Shown here: positions 20,957 to 33,100 of the stretch, in pieces
How positions within the stretch are numbered: the stretch's first letter is position 1
How the letters are laid out: every line of letters begins with the position of its first letter
Source: Amyloporia xantha
Taxonomy: Eukaryota > Basidiomycota > Agaricomycetes > Polyporales > Adustoporiaceae
DNA length: 64,000 bases
NCBI GenBank assembly: GCA_036971615.1
Contig: JAYKKR010000015.1
Coordinates: 496,001 to 560,000 of the forward strand
Direction: 5' to 3'
Notes under the pieces: generated by a model
Seen by the model: the letters and a program-made list of their open reading frames with translations, nothing else
Databases searched by the model: none
Told to the model about the DNA's origin: nothing
Made by a program: the position numbers and the translations under genes

Positions 20957-22571
20957 ATGGACTCGGGCAGACAGATGGACTCGACGACGGACCCTGCTAC
21001 GCTCCGACGCCAATTGGAGGAGCAGTATACCAATTATCTCCGGTTCGCACGCGAGACCAGCACCCGCTTGAATGCACTCTCGCCCATTTGCAAAATTCCC
21101 ATCGAGATTCTAGCGAAGATCTTCATGTGTCGTGTGTTGGACACTATGTCCCAGTATGCGAATGCTCCTCACGATTCTACCCGACGCTCCTTCTCGTGGA
21201 TATCCGTCGTGCACGTATGCTCCCATTGGCGTACCGTTGCTCTCACGTTTCCTGAGCTCTGGAGCCAGATCATTGTCACGTCAAACAACAGGTGCATGCA
21301 AGACTACATTCACCGCTCAGCGGCAGCACCTCTAGCAGTCCTTGTGGACATGGAATACCACCGCCGCCAGCTCGGCCCACTCTCCACCATCCTGTCACAG
21401 GCGTTGCACCGCATCCGACACTTACATATTAGGTTTGGATCGAATGAATGTTGGGCATTGATGGCAATAGCAGGTCGGGCGCCGCTCTTGGAGACGCTGC
21501 TCATCGAGTATGGTGGAAAATTTACAAACACCATGTCCTCCCTCCCCGTTTCATTCCCTCGTTTGAACCGTTTGGAGATGCTTGATGTCTCGATCACGGG
21601 CGTGTTGGAACTGCCCTATTCGTCATTGCGGTATCTCAAAATAAAGCAGAGTCGTAGTTGGCCGGCTTCACTCTCTCACGTTTTTGCCGTCTTTGAGGTC
21701 TCTGCAGCTTCTGGAAGAGCTTGACCTCAGTCTTCCGCAGAAAGATTCTGACGTCAGGGTACCAGCCAACTTGCCGATGGTCTCCCTACCGCATCTTCGG
21801 TCCTTACGACTCGCCACGAATGTTGCGAATTGTGCCGATTTTCTAGACCATCTGTCGTATCCCAGGGACGTGCGAGTATCCTATCGCTGGCGTTGGACAG
21901 ATAGAGACATCATTCCTTTCATCCGTTCCAAAATCGCTACACGCGACCCATTGCGGACCTTGTCGGTCCGGAAAGAGCTGCCACGGTACGTTGTCGTCGT
22001 TGATGATGTTGTCATCATAAGGGCATACAATTCCGAGGCCCCGTCGGGACCATCTACGGGATGGGACTCACTGGCAATTGGCCCTGCGAGTGTTGAGCTA
22101 ATCCTGGAAGGAGGCCGCCATACCATGGGGAGAATATACAACATTTGTCAAGTCCTGCCTCTTGCCGATTTGGCGAACCTTGAAATGATAGGGGATCCGA
22201 CTTGTTCTCAAGCCTTCTTTCAGCTCTTCATTCCGAACAAGTTTCCGAGCAAGTACGGGCAGGAGTACGGGCAGGAGTACAAACTCACGAACCTGTGTTT
22301 GCGTAGCGCACACGAAGAGACGTTCTTGAGAGGACTAAGTACTCTTATGGGGCCGGTTACGGATACTGGCAGCTATGATCTTCCTCATTTACGAGTACTG
22401 CAGATAGACTGTGTTCCCAGCGCCCAGATTATTCGTACGCTGTGCGACCTGCTTTGCCGGCGACGAGAGGAGAATGTAGAAATCGGAGACCTATTTATTC
22501 TCAATCGCAAAGATTGGCACGAAGAATATCTCAATAGACTACGAAGAGTCGTAGCTGTTCATACTGATTGA
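20957..22571 (+). CDS. F-box/leucine-rich protein with one frame break
   Basis: From ATG 20957 a frame runs to 21724. It has a Leu/Arg coiled start and then an F-box-like segment (CKIPIEILAKIF to VCSHWRTVALTFPELWS, about residues 45-100), followed by LRR-like stretches such as LRYLKIKQ. A second frame (21684-22571) continues without loss of sense (FLPSLRSLQLLEELDL, LPHLRSLRL). The switch falls at a run of five T at 21681-21685, consistent with one extra base. A 71 bp GT-AG intron (donor after 21633) could also bridge the frames but would delete a good LRR. F-box proteins link substrates to SCF ubiquitin ligases through Skp1; basidiomycetes carry many such genes. The substrate is unknown. The gene may be intact if the T-run is a sequencing error. 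Confidence 0.75.
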
Positions 22572-23176
22572 AAAATTTCATAATACATGCTGTGACTTTC
22601 ATCTACCAAATCGGTCTCACAAGACATTAGAAGGTACCTCCGGCCCTCCATTGCAGTACGAGTCCGTATCCCTCAAGCCTGTGCCATCGACCTTCAACTA
22701 CCAAATTCGAATGACGAGTCAGCATGGCTGGGGGTGGTTCTTTCATACTTAGCAAGGCATCTGCGCAGTGACACTGCGCATACTCTCTCGAGAGTGCGTC
22801 ATGGTATGCGGACACGGACCCGTCTTCGTACCACTAGAGAATACCGATGGCAGCTATTTTGCTCAAATGCATGTACCCCAGCAGTAAACAGAATTTATTT
22901 CACGCATCGCAACATACAAATACAGTCTATACAAAAACACGCACAGAAAAGGAGTGAAACCGGACAACGCGGGTCGTGTCCAAATGCGGTTGCAGCGAAT
23001 CCGACAGGAACTATACAGCATATACAAATGTAAGTCGTGATGAGATCGTGGAAGTATCATACGTCGCGCCCCGAAAGGCTTAGTCTGCAAAGACCGTCTA
23101 GTTTGGTACAGAAGCACCATGTTTTTTTAAATTCAGGATTCATTCCTCGTCAGGGACTTCCTCGACAGAAGTGAAT
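22572..23176. other. Intergenic region, no gene supported
   Basis: A 62-codon minus-strand open frame (22627-22815) begins with ATG but has no recognisable feature. The interval separates two genes transcribed towards each other (F-box on plus, coiled-coil on minus), so 3' untranslated sequence is expected. Confidence 0.4.
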
Positions 23177-25995
23177 TTAGACTTCGCCTTTTTTGACTTC
23201 TTTCGATTTCTTAGTTTTGGATGTCGAGCTGGTGGGCGCCAGAGAGACCTGCGAAATAGTAGGGGAGCTCACGGATGACATTCTCGCGGCAGATGGGGGC
23301 CGGACAGGGCCTGCATTTGCCATGGTATTGGCACGAGTAAAGTCGTCCTCATTGCGACCGCGGAGATCATATATCCTGAGTAGTGCACCGGTCAGCATTG
23401 CCTCAGCATAACATAGATCCATGACTTACGAGGTCCGAGATTCCATCTGGGGCGGTAGCTGTGCAGGCGTTCCCCGTGCGCTACCCATCATTGGAGACAT
23501 TGGCATATTCATTGGCAATGGGGTCCTGCCGGCATCGAGGGCAAGATTGCTACGGCTATACTGCGTTTGTCCGTAGGGATATCCAACGGTAGAGCCCGGG
23601 CTAGTCACAGAGGCAGCTGTAGACGGAGGTAGTGGCACCCTCGCTGCCGTCGTACGAGAACTCGTCGAACGAGGGGTAGGGGGCGCAGGATAAACGATGT
23701 TGTCTGGTACAGGCGCAACCGCGTATGTGGGCGTCGATTGATGAGAAAGCTCGCGGCGACGAGCGGGAGGCGTCGTGAGTGAGTCTAACGATCCGTCGAG
23801 ACCGGAGGACACGTCCGAATCGGAAGAAGAGCCTCTGAACGCAGATCTACTGTATCTCCTTCCAGGCTGCACGCCTGCTGCGCCAGGTGCGCTGGAAGGC
23901 ATGAGGTTTGGGATGACTACAGGTTCTCCAGTTGGGAAGCCACCTGGTACGAAATTCGATCCGGCAATTGATGGAGTACCACCGTACGAGGAGGGCGGAA
24001 GAGGGACACCAGCTGGTCCGATAGATCCGATAGAAGTTGTGTACATAGTTTGCGGTGTTATAGAAGGCTGAGGCCCACCCACAGGGACAAAGGAGCCTGC
24101 TGCAACTGGAAGACCAATAGGCTGGAAACCAGGTGGTAGCTGGCCCTCCGACAATACGACAGGAACAGACCCAGGTGGGGGCATATTAGGCACGCCCTGA
24201 CCTTGGCATTTGAGGAGCCCCAGAAGTGCCAATATTATCGGCAGGAGGGAGAGGCACATCTTCTGCGCTGAGAAGATGCGGTGTCATGGGGGCAGTCCTC
24301 GACTGAGGCGACTCAGGGCCCGACTAATAGTGTCAGATCAATTGAGGTTGGCTATCAAAAAACAAAGAAAATGTAGCAGCGAAAATACGTACCGGCGGTT
24401 CTACGTTGAACGCATACTCAGGCGAAAGACTCGAACCTCTGCTTCCCCTCTGCTGCGAGGGGGGTCTCAACGTAGGTGATCGTGCGACAACCCTGCCAGA
24501 CTCAGGAGAAGAATTAGGGGAATGTGGTGGACGCATATATATGTTCTGTGGTGGGTTCCGGTTGCCATCCTCGAACCTGTGCACATCAGCCGCTGGGGTC
24601 TGAGGGTTGGCTCTATAGAATGTGGACGCTGGAGAGGGCATGTAAGGTGACTGAAAGCCAATTTCGGTAAGCGGGCTTATGAGCATAGGAAAACATGAGA
24701 CTCACGTTGCCTGCCCCTGGTGCCGGTGAGGACATAGACGACGTTCGCTCTCGCTCTTCTGCGATGTCACTGAGCACGCTCGGCCGCTCTCTGAGGATCT
24801 CGAATTGCGACATGGTTGTTGACAGCGACTCTGAAGACCGCCGTCGCCTGTGCCGTGGACGACGGTGTGTCGGAGTGGTCCCCGTGGTCGAATCCGAGTC
24901 TGATATATGAGCTTCGCCGTGGTCGGCAGAAGGAGGTGGGATTCTCAGTGGCGGCCTGTCCTCAGCAAGGTCTTGAACGGAGGCATTGTGAAGGACGGCC
25001 GAAGACTGAGCAAGAAGTATCGGGGGAGGGGAGCCTAGCTCATGCGGAGGAGGGAGGCGGATGCGGGAGTCATTGTCAACCTTCGGTATCCACCCATCAG
25101 GAGGGAACTCGACAGGCGGGTGCGAAGGAGACATAGCCATATTGTGTATGATAGTCGGGTGAATTTCTGGGTCCTTGGGAGGTTCAGGAACTGGAGGTGG
25201 AGCCGGGGCAGGACCTGCTGATGCCGCTGTACGGCGAGAACGAACTGAGTTCTGGTCCAAGGTCTGCGAGTAGACAGACTGTGGGCGTGGCTCGTAATCA
25301 TCTGGAGGGGATGCAGACGGTTCTGACTGTGGGTCGTCGACGACGCTCCTTCCTTCGTCAGGAGACTCGGAGACGTCTTCAGCATACTGTCGGCGCATCC
25401 GCCCTGCAGCAGTCCTGCCTCGAGCATAACCTTCTGCCCTGCCCTCTTCGAATCCAATATGCCTGCCGCGTTCTAAGCCCTCTTGCAGACCTTGCCTTCT
25501 GCCCTCCTCTCTCGCAATTGACACGATTCTCTCCTCTTTCAGCTGCCGGGCCGTGGTCCTTGCGCGTGCTGCAGACTCCTCCGCGTCCACTCTCTGAGCT
25601 TCCACTGCATCGATGATATCCTGAGCCTTGTTAATTTCCTTTTGCGCGTTGTCCAGGGATAGTCTGTATAAGTTTAGTGTCTCGTTCGCGCGCTGAGCCT
25701 CCTGTAGCGCAATAATTCTCGCATCATTTGCAGACTTGAAGCGAAGCGCAGCTTCCCTTGCTTTACTCTCGGCGACGTCGGCGCGCTGCGTCTCAGTCCT
25801 GAGTTGCTCTGTCAAGAATTCGAGTTTCTTCCTAAGCTCCATAGCTTCGCGTTCTTGGTAAACAAGTAGGCGGGCAAACTCGCGAGAAGAGCCTCCCATG
25901 TACAGACGGTCGCGGTCTTTCGATGAGCGATGCGCTCTGCGAGATCGCACCGGTACATCTTCTTGAGGAGAAGGGGACGACTCCGAGTCGTCCAT
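23177..25995 (-). CDS. Coiled-coil protein with eight glycines spaced every four residues
   Basis: Exons: 24706-25995, 24393-24650, 23430-24323 and 23177-23375. Residues 35-160 form a long charged coiled coil. Residues 165-193 then form an unbroken GxxxG ladder (Gly at 165, 169, 173, 177, 181, 185, 189, 193) with Glu/Arg between. The remaining two thirds are Pro/Ser-rich and disordered, with basic SR-like patches. Exon 3 has an unresolved frame change at about 24206-24260: an internal 64 bp intron with a weak donor, or a one-base error, would restore sense. The last exon ends KKGEV; one frame over, it would end EEVPDEE, so the terminus is uncertain. No enzyme domain is seen. Function unknown; a structural or scaffold role is inference. 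The ladder resembles GxxxG helices of bacterial FliH/YscL, probably by convergence. Confidence 0.7.
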
Positions 25996-26487
25996 ATTAA
26001 AGGCAAGAGATTCGTAGAATATAGTCTAGAAGCAGAAATCAATACATGTGACGGGATTTGCGGCTCTAAGAGAGAGCTTCGCTCACTCACACGTTCGTTA
26101 GGCGTCGCAAGACATCCAAGTGGTCTATGATAAATACGACGAACGTCAGCAGCCCGCTGCAACAGAGTGCCATAAGGGATACTCGCATCTAATAACTCAC
26201 CATAAACAATGCAGATACAAGGAAATGGGAAACAATTCGTAGCCTGGGTGTTTGCCAAACAAATGAGATGATAGACAATGGTCAATGCTTTGGCGCCCAT
26301 ATACGTTATGGGCGTCTGCGAATACCATCACTGCGCCGAAGTCGAGACCGACAAACATTGGCATTATTCCAAGAATCAACTCAATATATTGACATATGCG
26401 TATGCTCATGTAATTACATGCAGATGGAGAGACAGGCAGAGAGAAACTACATACAACCAAAAGCGTAGACAGTACAATCGATTCGTG
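25996..26487. other. Intergenic region between two minus-strand genes
   Basis: Lies between the NUP98 stop at 26488 and the coiled-coil start at 25995, so it contains a 3' untranslated region and a promoter. No additional gene was recognised. Confidence 0.5.
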
Positions 26488-29400
26488 CTAGAAGTGATCA
26501 ACAGTGAACGTCCATTTCCCCTGCTCGAGATCAAAACTCTCGAAATGTGTACGCTTCATATTCTTCAGCCGCTTCAGATGCCGGACAGCATGAGGATGCT
26601 TTTCATCTTTGATAGGTTCTCGTGTCGCCTTATCCAGTGCCCAACAGCGGATCAGCTCAATTCTCGCCCGCACATTCAGCCCTGAACCCGGAGGCGGCTT
26701 GTCTGCCTCGTCGCTGTCTGGATACACGCTGCATTCCTGATCGTCAAATCGAACGAGCTCACCGAGCAACCCCGAGAGTTTGGGTACATTCGTCAGATCG
26801 ACCGGATCCAAGAACGTGATCTGGCCATAGCCTTTGCGTCCAACGACCAATCCCTTCAGCGAGACAAGTTCCTCGTGTCCAACTTTCTTCAAAGTCTCCA
26901 AGTCAGGCTTCATCCAGTAATCACCCTCCTGCAGCTCTGTCGACTCATTCTCCTTCGCAGGGGCGCCGCTATCCTTGCTTTGCGGATTCAAAACATCAGA
27001 TGAGCTTTGGGCAGAGAAGCGATGAGGTCCCCGGTTGTTCTGAGGAGCTGGTGACGGAGACGCGGGGGCACGTGGACCAGGAGGTGGACTCGCTGCCGCC
27101 TCCTTCTCGCGAGCCGCCACACTCAGAGCTGGGCTAAATGTAACTTTCGCCCCGTGGGCAAACCCTGACTTGCTGAACAACTCCGATGGCTCAACCTTCT
27201 TGTCAAGCACGAGCTTCTTCACACTCTTCTTGCCGCCACTGCCCAACGTGGGACTAGGCCCACTCCCAGACAAGAAGGCATCGGGTCCCAGCACACTCTT
27301 CCCATTCGAAGTCTTGCTTAACGAAAGTGCGTTAGGCTTGCTTGATGGGAACAGCAGGCTGCTTCCCGCGTTGGCGCTCGGAGCAGTAGTGGTAGATGCA
27401 AATCCGCGCAGTTTCGTGCTGGCCGGGGCATAGCTCAGCCCCAATCGCGGCACAGGCGAGCGCGTAGGCACATCAACGAAGTATCCAGGCTTTTTCTTCG
27501 GCGACTGATCGAGGTTCACAACACGGGGACCTGGTGGAAGCATGCTGAAGATAGGAAGGTTCGTCGCAATCGGCTGTGCAATCGAAGCCGTCAATGAACC
27601 CTGGGCGTTCTGACCTAGCGTCGACGTGTTCATCGGGTTCGTGGAGGCCCCTAGATTGCTGAACAGGGAGCCGCCGGGTTGGCCCGTAGACTGGGTCTGC
27701 CCAAGTTGCGGCGCAGCGGGCTTGTTGAAAAGGCTGCCTGGGCCAAAGGTATTTGTACCCTGCTGATTGTTGGGCTGTTGTCCAAGCGGAGTACCGAAGA
27801 TACTAGACTGCGGCGTGGAAGTGTTGTTCTGAGGTTGACTGAACCCACCGCCGAACAGTCCAGTTCCAGTAGATTGCTGAGCTGGTGCAGCTGGCTTAGC
27901 CCCACCAAACAAGTTGAACGCGCCTGGCTGTTGCTGTTGCTGAGGTTGTGATGGCTGTTGTTGCTGGTTTTGGTTGTTGCCGAATAAGCTACCTCCACCA
28001 AACAGCCCTCCGCCCGCGGGCTGCTGAGCAGGTGGGGCACCGAAAACTGAAGGGAACTTCATTAGCCTAGAGTGCATCGGAAGTATGTCAATAGAAGAAC
28101 ATACTTCCAGTACCCTGTTGTGGCTGCTGCTGTTGCTGCTGTTGTTGCCCGGGTTGTTGTTGGTTATTCCCAAATAGATTACCACCCCCAAACAGACCGC
28201 CTTGAGGCTGCGTGCCTTGCTGCTGCTGGCCTGGCTGGTTCTGCTGTGGATTACCGAACGCCCCAAACCCTGTGGTCTGTTGCGCGGGCTGAGGGTTGCC
28301 GAAAATAGAAGGCTTCGGGAGCATTATTCGTGTTGTTCCCTGGCAGAATGTCAGTATTATGTAATTTTAGATGGATTAATGGATCTCACCGAACGTACCA
28401 AAAGCACCCGGGGCTTGTTGAGGTTGTGCTGGCTGGCCAAATATACCACCACCAGCTGCACCCTGCTGGTTTCCCTGTGGCTGGCCGAAAGTGTTGGTAT
28501 TACCAAAGGCACCAGTCGTCCCCCCTAGGTTCCGTTTGTAAGTTGAACTTTTACGAAAAATATCAGGTAACGTACCAAATGCTCCAAAGCCACCCGGCTT
28601 TTGTTGGTTGTTGTTTGCACCGAAGGCGCTACCCCCTCCAAACAACCCAGCACCTGCATTCTGTTGTGGCTGCCCGAATTGACCAAAACCTGTGGTCTGT
28701 GGTTGCTGTGGTTGTTGTTGTTGGGGTTGCTGACCAAAGGTTCCACCACCAAATATACCAGTACCGGTTGTTCCTTGTGTATTATTAGGCTGTCCGAAGG
28801 CACCAAATGCACCACCCGCGGCAGGGGCCGGTGTGGCGTTCGTGTTCGTGTTGCCAAAAGTACCGAACATTGGATTGGCTGCAGGAGCTGGGTTCTGGGG
28901 AGCCGGTTGTCCAAACAAGCCGGTAGCAGGCTGCGCAGGTGCACCGAACGTAGTCTGCCCAAATGCGCCTGCTGTCTTCCGACCTTGCTGGTAGTCTTGC
29001 CAGCGAAGTTCCTTTTAATACGGTTAGGCGTGGTGTAGGTGAGAAGAGACGCGGCGGCACGTGTAAGCTGACCTCGAAAGATGAACCACGATACTGTGGC
29101 ATGCATGTGATACTCTGATATTGCAAAGTGACACTTGGATTCGCCTGGTCCTTCTCGTTCGTGGCTTGGTAGGGCGGGTTCGCAGTGCCAGTCGTTACGG
29201 GCGGTACAGAACCATCAGCACCCGGTTGTGCTGCAAAGTGTGATCAGCGAGAGTAAATGGTCCTTTAAACACACCTACCGGTAGTAGTGGGAGCCCCGAA
29301 GCCCGTCGCAGGCTTGTTAGCACCGAACAAGGTGCTCCCGCCGAATGCACCGCTCGTGCTAGTTGAAGGCTGGGCGCCAAAGAGGCCGGTTCCCGTTCCC

Positions 29401-29920
29401 GTTGTCCCCGCAGGATTGGTCGAACCGAAAGCCCCAGCTCCTCCCCCGCCAAACGTAGATGTGCCACCTCCAAATGCCCCGAATCCTGTCGTAGGCTTTG
29501 GCTGGCCGAATATGCCACTACCGTTCGACGCCGTGTTGGTCGCTCCGAAATGCACCTGCAATGGAGCTCAGATACATTCTTAGTCAGCAGATGGACATGA
29601 AGACTCACCAAAACCCGGGTTCGGCGTCGTCGTGTTCGTATTCGGTGCAGCACCCAAGTTGCCAAACATTGGATTAGCTTGGGGCTGCTGCGGTTGTTGT
29701 TGTTGCTGCTGCTGAGGCTGCCCAAAGGCGCCAGTAGCGAAGCCTTGCGATTGGACGACAAGTTAGAAGACCGCGTGAAATGAGTCGGGTTGACGTGAAC
29801 ATTACCTGTGTTCCCGAAACCAGAAGGCTGGCCAAACGCATTCGGCTGCTGCGGCGGCGGTTGCTGCTGGTTCTGTTGTGGGTTAGCCCATGAAGAGGAT
29901 ATGGCGTTATTGCCGAACAT
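26488..29920 (-). CDS. NUP98: NUP98-type FG nucleoporin ending at the autoproteolysis site
   Basis: ATG at 29920 opens with MFGNNA and many GLFG/FG repeats (GAFG, LFGGG, GIFG) spread over about nine exons. These form the selective barrier of the nuclear pore. A GLEBS motif is visible at about 29200-28980 (NPPYQATNEKD, then SITCMPQYRGSSFE and ELRWQDYQQGRK), the site that binds Gle2/Rae1. The C-terminus is the nucleoporin autopeptidase domain (YWMKPDLETLKK, GYGQITFLDPVDLT, GKWTFTVDHF). Translation stops directly after HF, where Nup98-Nup96 precursors are cut before Ser, so no Nup96 is attached; this recalls yeast Nup116/Nup100. Two junctions (near 29548-29550 and 28317-28319) need a one-base correction in short homopolymers or an alternative acceptor. 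It diverges from RPA2. Confidence 0.9.
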
Positions 29921-30141
29921 GACAGGGATCGTAGCTCGCTGTGCACGTCGTGGTCGACGAAGACCTCCCCTTAGCCCGCGGCCGGTACTTGCAACGCGTT
30001 TCAAGCGGAGCTCGAATTCAGAGTGCAGGCGTCTCTGAGCGGAGCTCAAAACGCGACTGTCGCGTGTAAGCGCCCATCTAGGCGGTTGTATGCGCGGGGA
30101 AATTTACCGTCATTTGATCTGCGAGCTCGACGCAGCCAACA
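29921..30141. promoter_or_regulatory. Bidirectional promoter of NUP98 and RPA2
   Basis: 221 bp between two divergent start codons. It contains ACGCGT at 29995-30000, a 9 bp direct repeat gcggagctc at 30006-30014 and 30040-30048, and AACGCG nearby. No TATA box was seen. ACGCGT is the MBF/cell-cycle box in yeasts; its use here is inferred. Confidence 0.6.
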
Positions 30142-33100
30142 ATGCCGGATGGTTCACTACACTCCCCATTGAAAGCGGGGGGCACGTTCAACACACTCGC
30201 TCGTGAACGCCAGTTCAAGAATCCTCCGAAAGACGGCTCTGTGGTGCCTATCTTGAATGAATTTGTTACCCCGCACATCGAGTCTTTCAATGCTCTCTTC
30301 GATGATTCTGGTCTGCCTGCTGGCGATGGCGACGGCCGGGGGCTCCTTTCGCTCGGCATAAAAGAAATCGGCGAACGCGTCGTTTTTGATGGGAAGGGCG
30401 AGGTAGGGTCGGAGAGCGGTCAGACCGGCTGGGGCAACCGACTGAGCAGTGAGTGAGTATCCTTGATTACCTAGGGCTCAGTCTGAACGTCAAGACTCGT
30501 TTCGCAGTGTGGTACGAGCAAGTTACAGTTGGGCGGCCCCAGGTACCAGACAAGGATCAGCAAGTGAAGGACAACAAGGTTTACCCAGCAGAGGTGAGAA
30601 TCTAAATAACGCCATTCCACATACTGCTCTGGCAGAATACCCTCAGATGTTGATCGAGGAGCATTGGCATGTTAATAACACACGTTAATGACATGCCAAG
30701 AACCCCAGCCCTGGAAAAGACTACAATCGACGATCTAATGACGTTATATTCCTGCAACAAGCGCATTTAGCGTCATTCGTCTGAAAGCACGTCTATGGGG
30801 CAGCTGGGTATTCTTCTGTAGGGATGTTTATGACATGTCGATGCCGAAGACATGTCAGTAACATGCCTTCTTATGGCCTGTTCTTCATCATCGTCGAAAT
30901 GTTTCCCCTGGACAGGAGACTTTTTGAGCGGGTTCTATGTCGTGCCATGGCCGAATAATTTGACTGACAAGTCAAACTAGGCTCGAGAACGTCTGACTTC
31001 TTACCGTGGCCGAATGATGGTCAAGTTATGCTGGAGGGTGAACGACGGTCCCGTTGAAATTGAGACGAAGGACTGTGGACTACTGCCTATCATGGTCCGG
31101 GTGCGTGTCTTCTACATGCTATATGCGCTTCCCACTAATACAACCGATTCCCAATAGTCCGCGCGTTGTAACTTGCGCGGCATGTCCTCGTTTGAGATGG
31201 TGAAGAAGCACGAGGAGCCGGAGGAGTTCGGCGGGTACTTTATCGTGAACGGTAACGAGCGTCTCATTCGCTATCTCATCCTGCCCCGACGGCACCATGT
31301 CATTGGCCTCATACGGCCATCCTTCTCGAATCGTGGGCCGTCGTACACACCGTTTGCTGTGCAGATCCGCTGCGTGCGGCCGGACCAGACGAGCGTCACG
31401 AATACCTTGCATTACCTCTCGAACGGCAGTGCGATGCTACGCTTCAGCTGGCGGAAGCAGGAGTATGTCATCCCCATTATGTTGATTCTCAAAGCGCTTG
31501 TATCTGCGTCGGACAAGGAGATCTTCGAGGGCGTTATCATGCAGGACTACGACGACACGTTCTTGACAGATCGCGTGGAGCTTCTACTGCGTAGCTTCAA
31601 GATGTATGACCTGCGGACCGGCGACCAGTGTCTCGAATTCCTGGGTAACAAGTTCCGTGTCGTGCTCAATATGCCGGAGGACTGGACGAATAAAGCAATC
31701 GGGGTCTGGTTGGTACAGAAAGTCGTCCTTGTACACCTTGAGTCTCCTCGCGAGAAGTTTCGGATGCTCATGTAGGTGATCCCATTGGCTGCATGGTCGC
31801 ACGAGGTACTGATTGTATGACCAGAATCATGCTCCGTAAATTGTACGCTCTGGTTTCTAAAACATGCTGTGTCGACAACCCGGATTCTCCTCAACACCAG
31901 GAGGTCCTTCTCCCGGGGACATTGTATAGTATGATAATCAAGGAGCGTCTAGAAGAAGCCTTGAATAATTTCTGGAACGGGGTCAGGCAGGATGTCCAGA
32001 GATCTGAACCATCTGTCGACTTCTTTGACAGTGCGTACCCTCTGACATGATGTTGTATCGTCTCGTCGAAGGTCGTGCTGACAGCACGACTCAGAACGCT
32101 ACGTCAAGAAAGTCCTTGCTCGGACAAATTTTGACATCGGCGCACGAATGTCGAATTTCCTTGCCACTGGAAATCTAGTTTCTCCGTCGGGTCTGGACCT
32201 CCAGCAAGCCTCTGGTTTTACGATTGTTGCGGAGAAGCTCAACTGGCAACGATACATTAGCCATTTTAGGTCTATACATCGTGGTGCATTCTTCGCTGAG
32301 CTGAAGACTACTACCGTTCGAAAGCTATTGCCAGAGGCATGGGGTATGATCATTCCTTCGATCCTTCTGCATAGTGGTCCTGACGAATGATGTCTACATT
32401 GTAGGATTCCTTTGTCCCGTGCACACTCCTGATGGCTCTCCTTGCGGTTTGCTCAATCATTTATCTCGTACATGTCGGATTGTTACTGCACCATTGGCTG
32501 TTGCACACATACCTGCTCTACTGGCGGCATACGGTATGACCCAGGCCTTCGTTCCTTCGATAGATGGTCGTAGGAATCTCTGTATCCAGCTTGATGGCCG
32601 ACTGATTGGCTGGGGACCTGCTGCGGTACTGCAACAACTCGCTACTAATCTGCGAGTATGGAAGACGGAAGGTAAACATAATGTGCCATTAGACCTGGAG
32701 ATCGGATATGTCCCCGTGTCGAAAGGGGGCCAGTACCCAGGGCTCTATCTTTTTCTCGTCGCGGTCTCGCATGATGCGCCCTGTGAAGTACCTGGCAAAC
32801 GGCCGCGATGACCAGGTCGGGTCGTTTGAACAGGTCTATATGGACATAGCATGCACGCCTGAAGAAATCGAGAAAGGGGTGTCTTCTCACGTAGAACACG
32901 CTCCGACTAATTTCCTCTCCATTCTGGCCAATCTCACGCCGTTCTCCGACTTCAACCAGGTAAATTAATACTGATTGGGATCAAGATACTCCTTACTAAT
33001 GCATCTTTTTAGAGTCCTCGAAATATCTACCAATGCCAAGTGAACAAAATTCCTCTTTACTACTTCCTGCATTGACTGATGCGAATGTTTACAGATGGGT

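Noticed and set aside
23426..24259. Separate gene starting MCLSLLPIILALLG with a signal peptide
   Set aside because: The hydrophobic start is the out-of-frame reading of a coding stretch; the frame belongs to the third exon of the coiled-coil gene.
29195..30049. 284-codon minus-strand open frame in the NUP98 5' half
   Set aside because: Reads NUP98 exons and introns in the wrong phase; the FG repeats are in another frame.
30594..30980. A transposon insertion in RPA2 intron 2
   Set aside because: No terminal repeats with matching target duplications could be defined, so it is listed only as an unusual intron.
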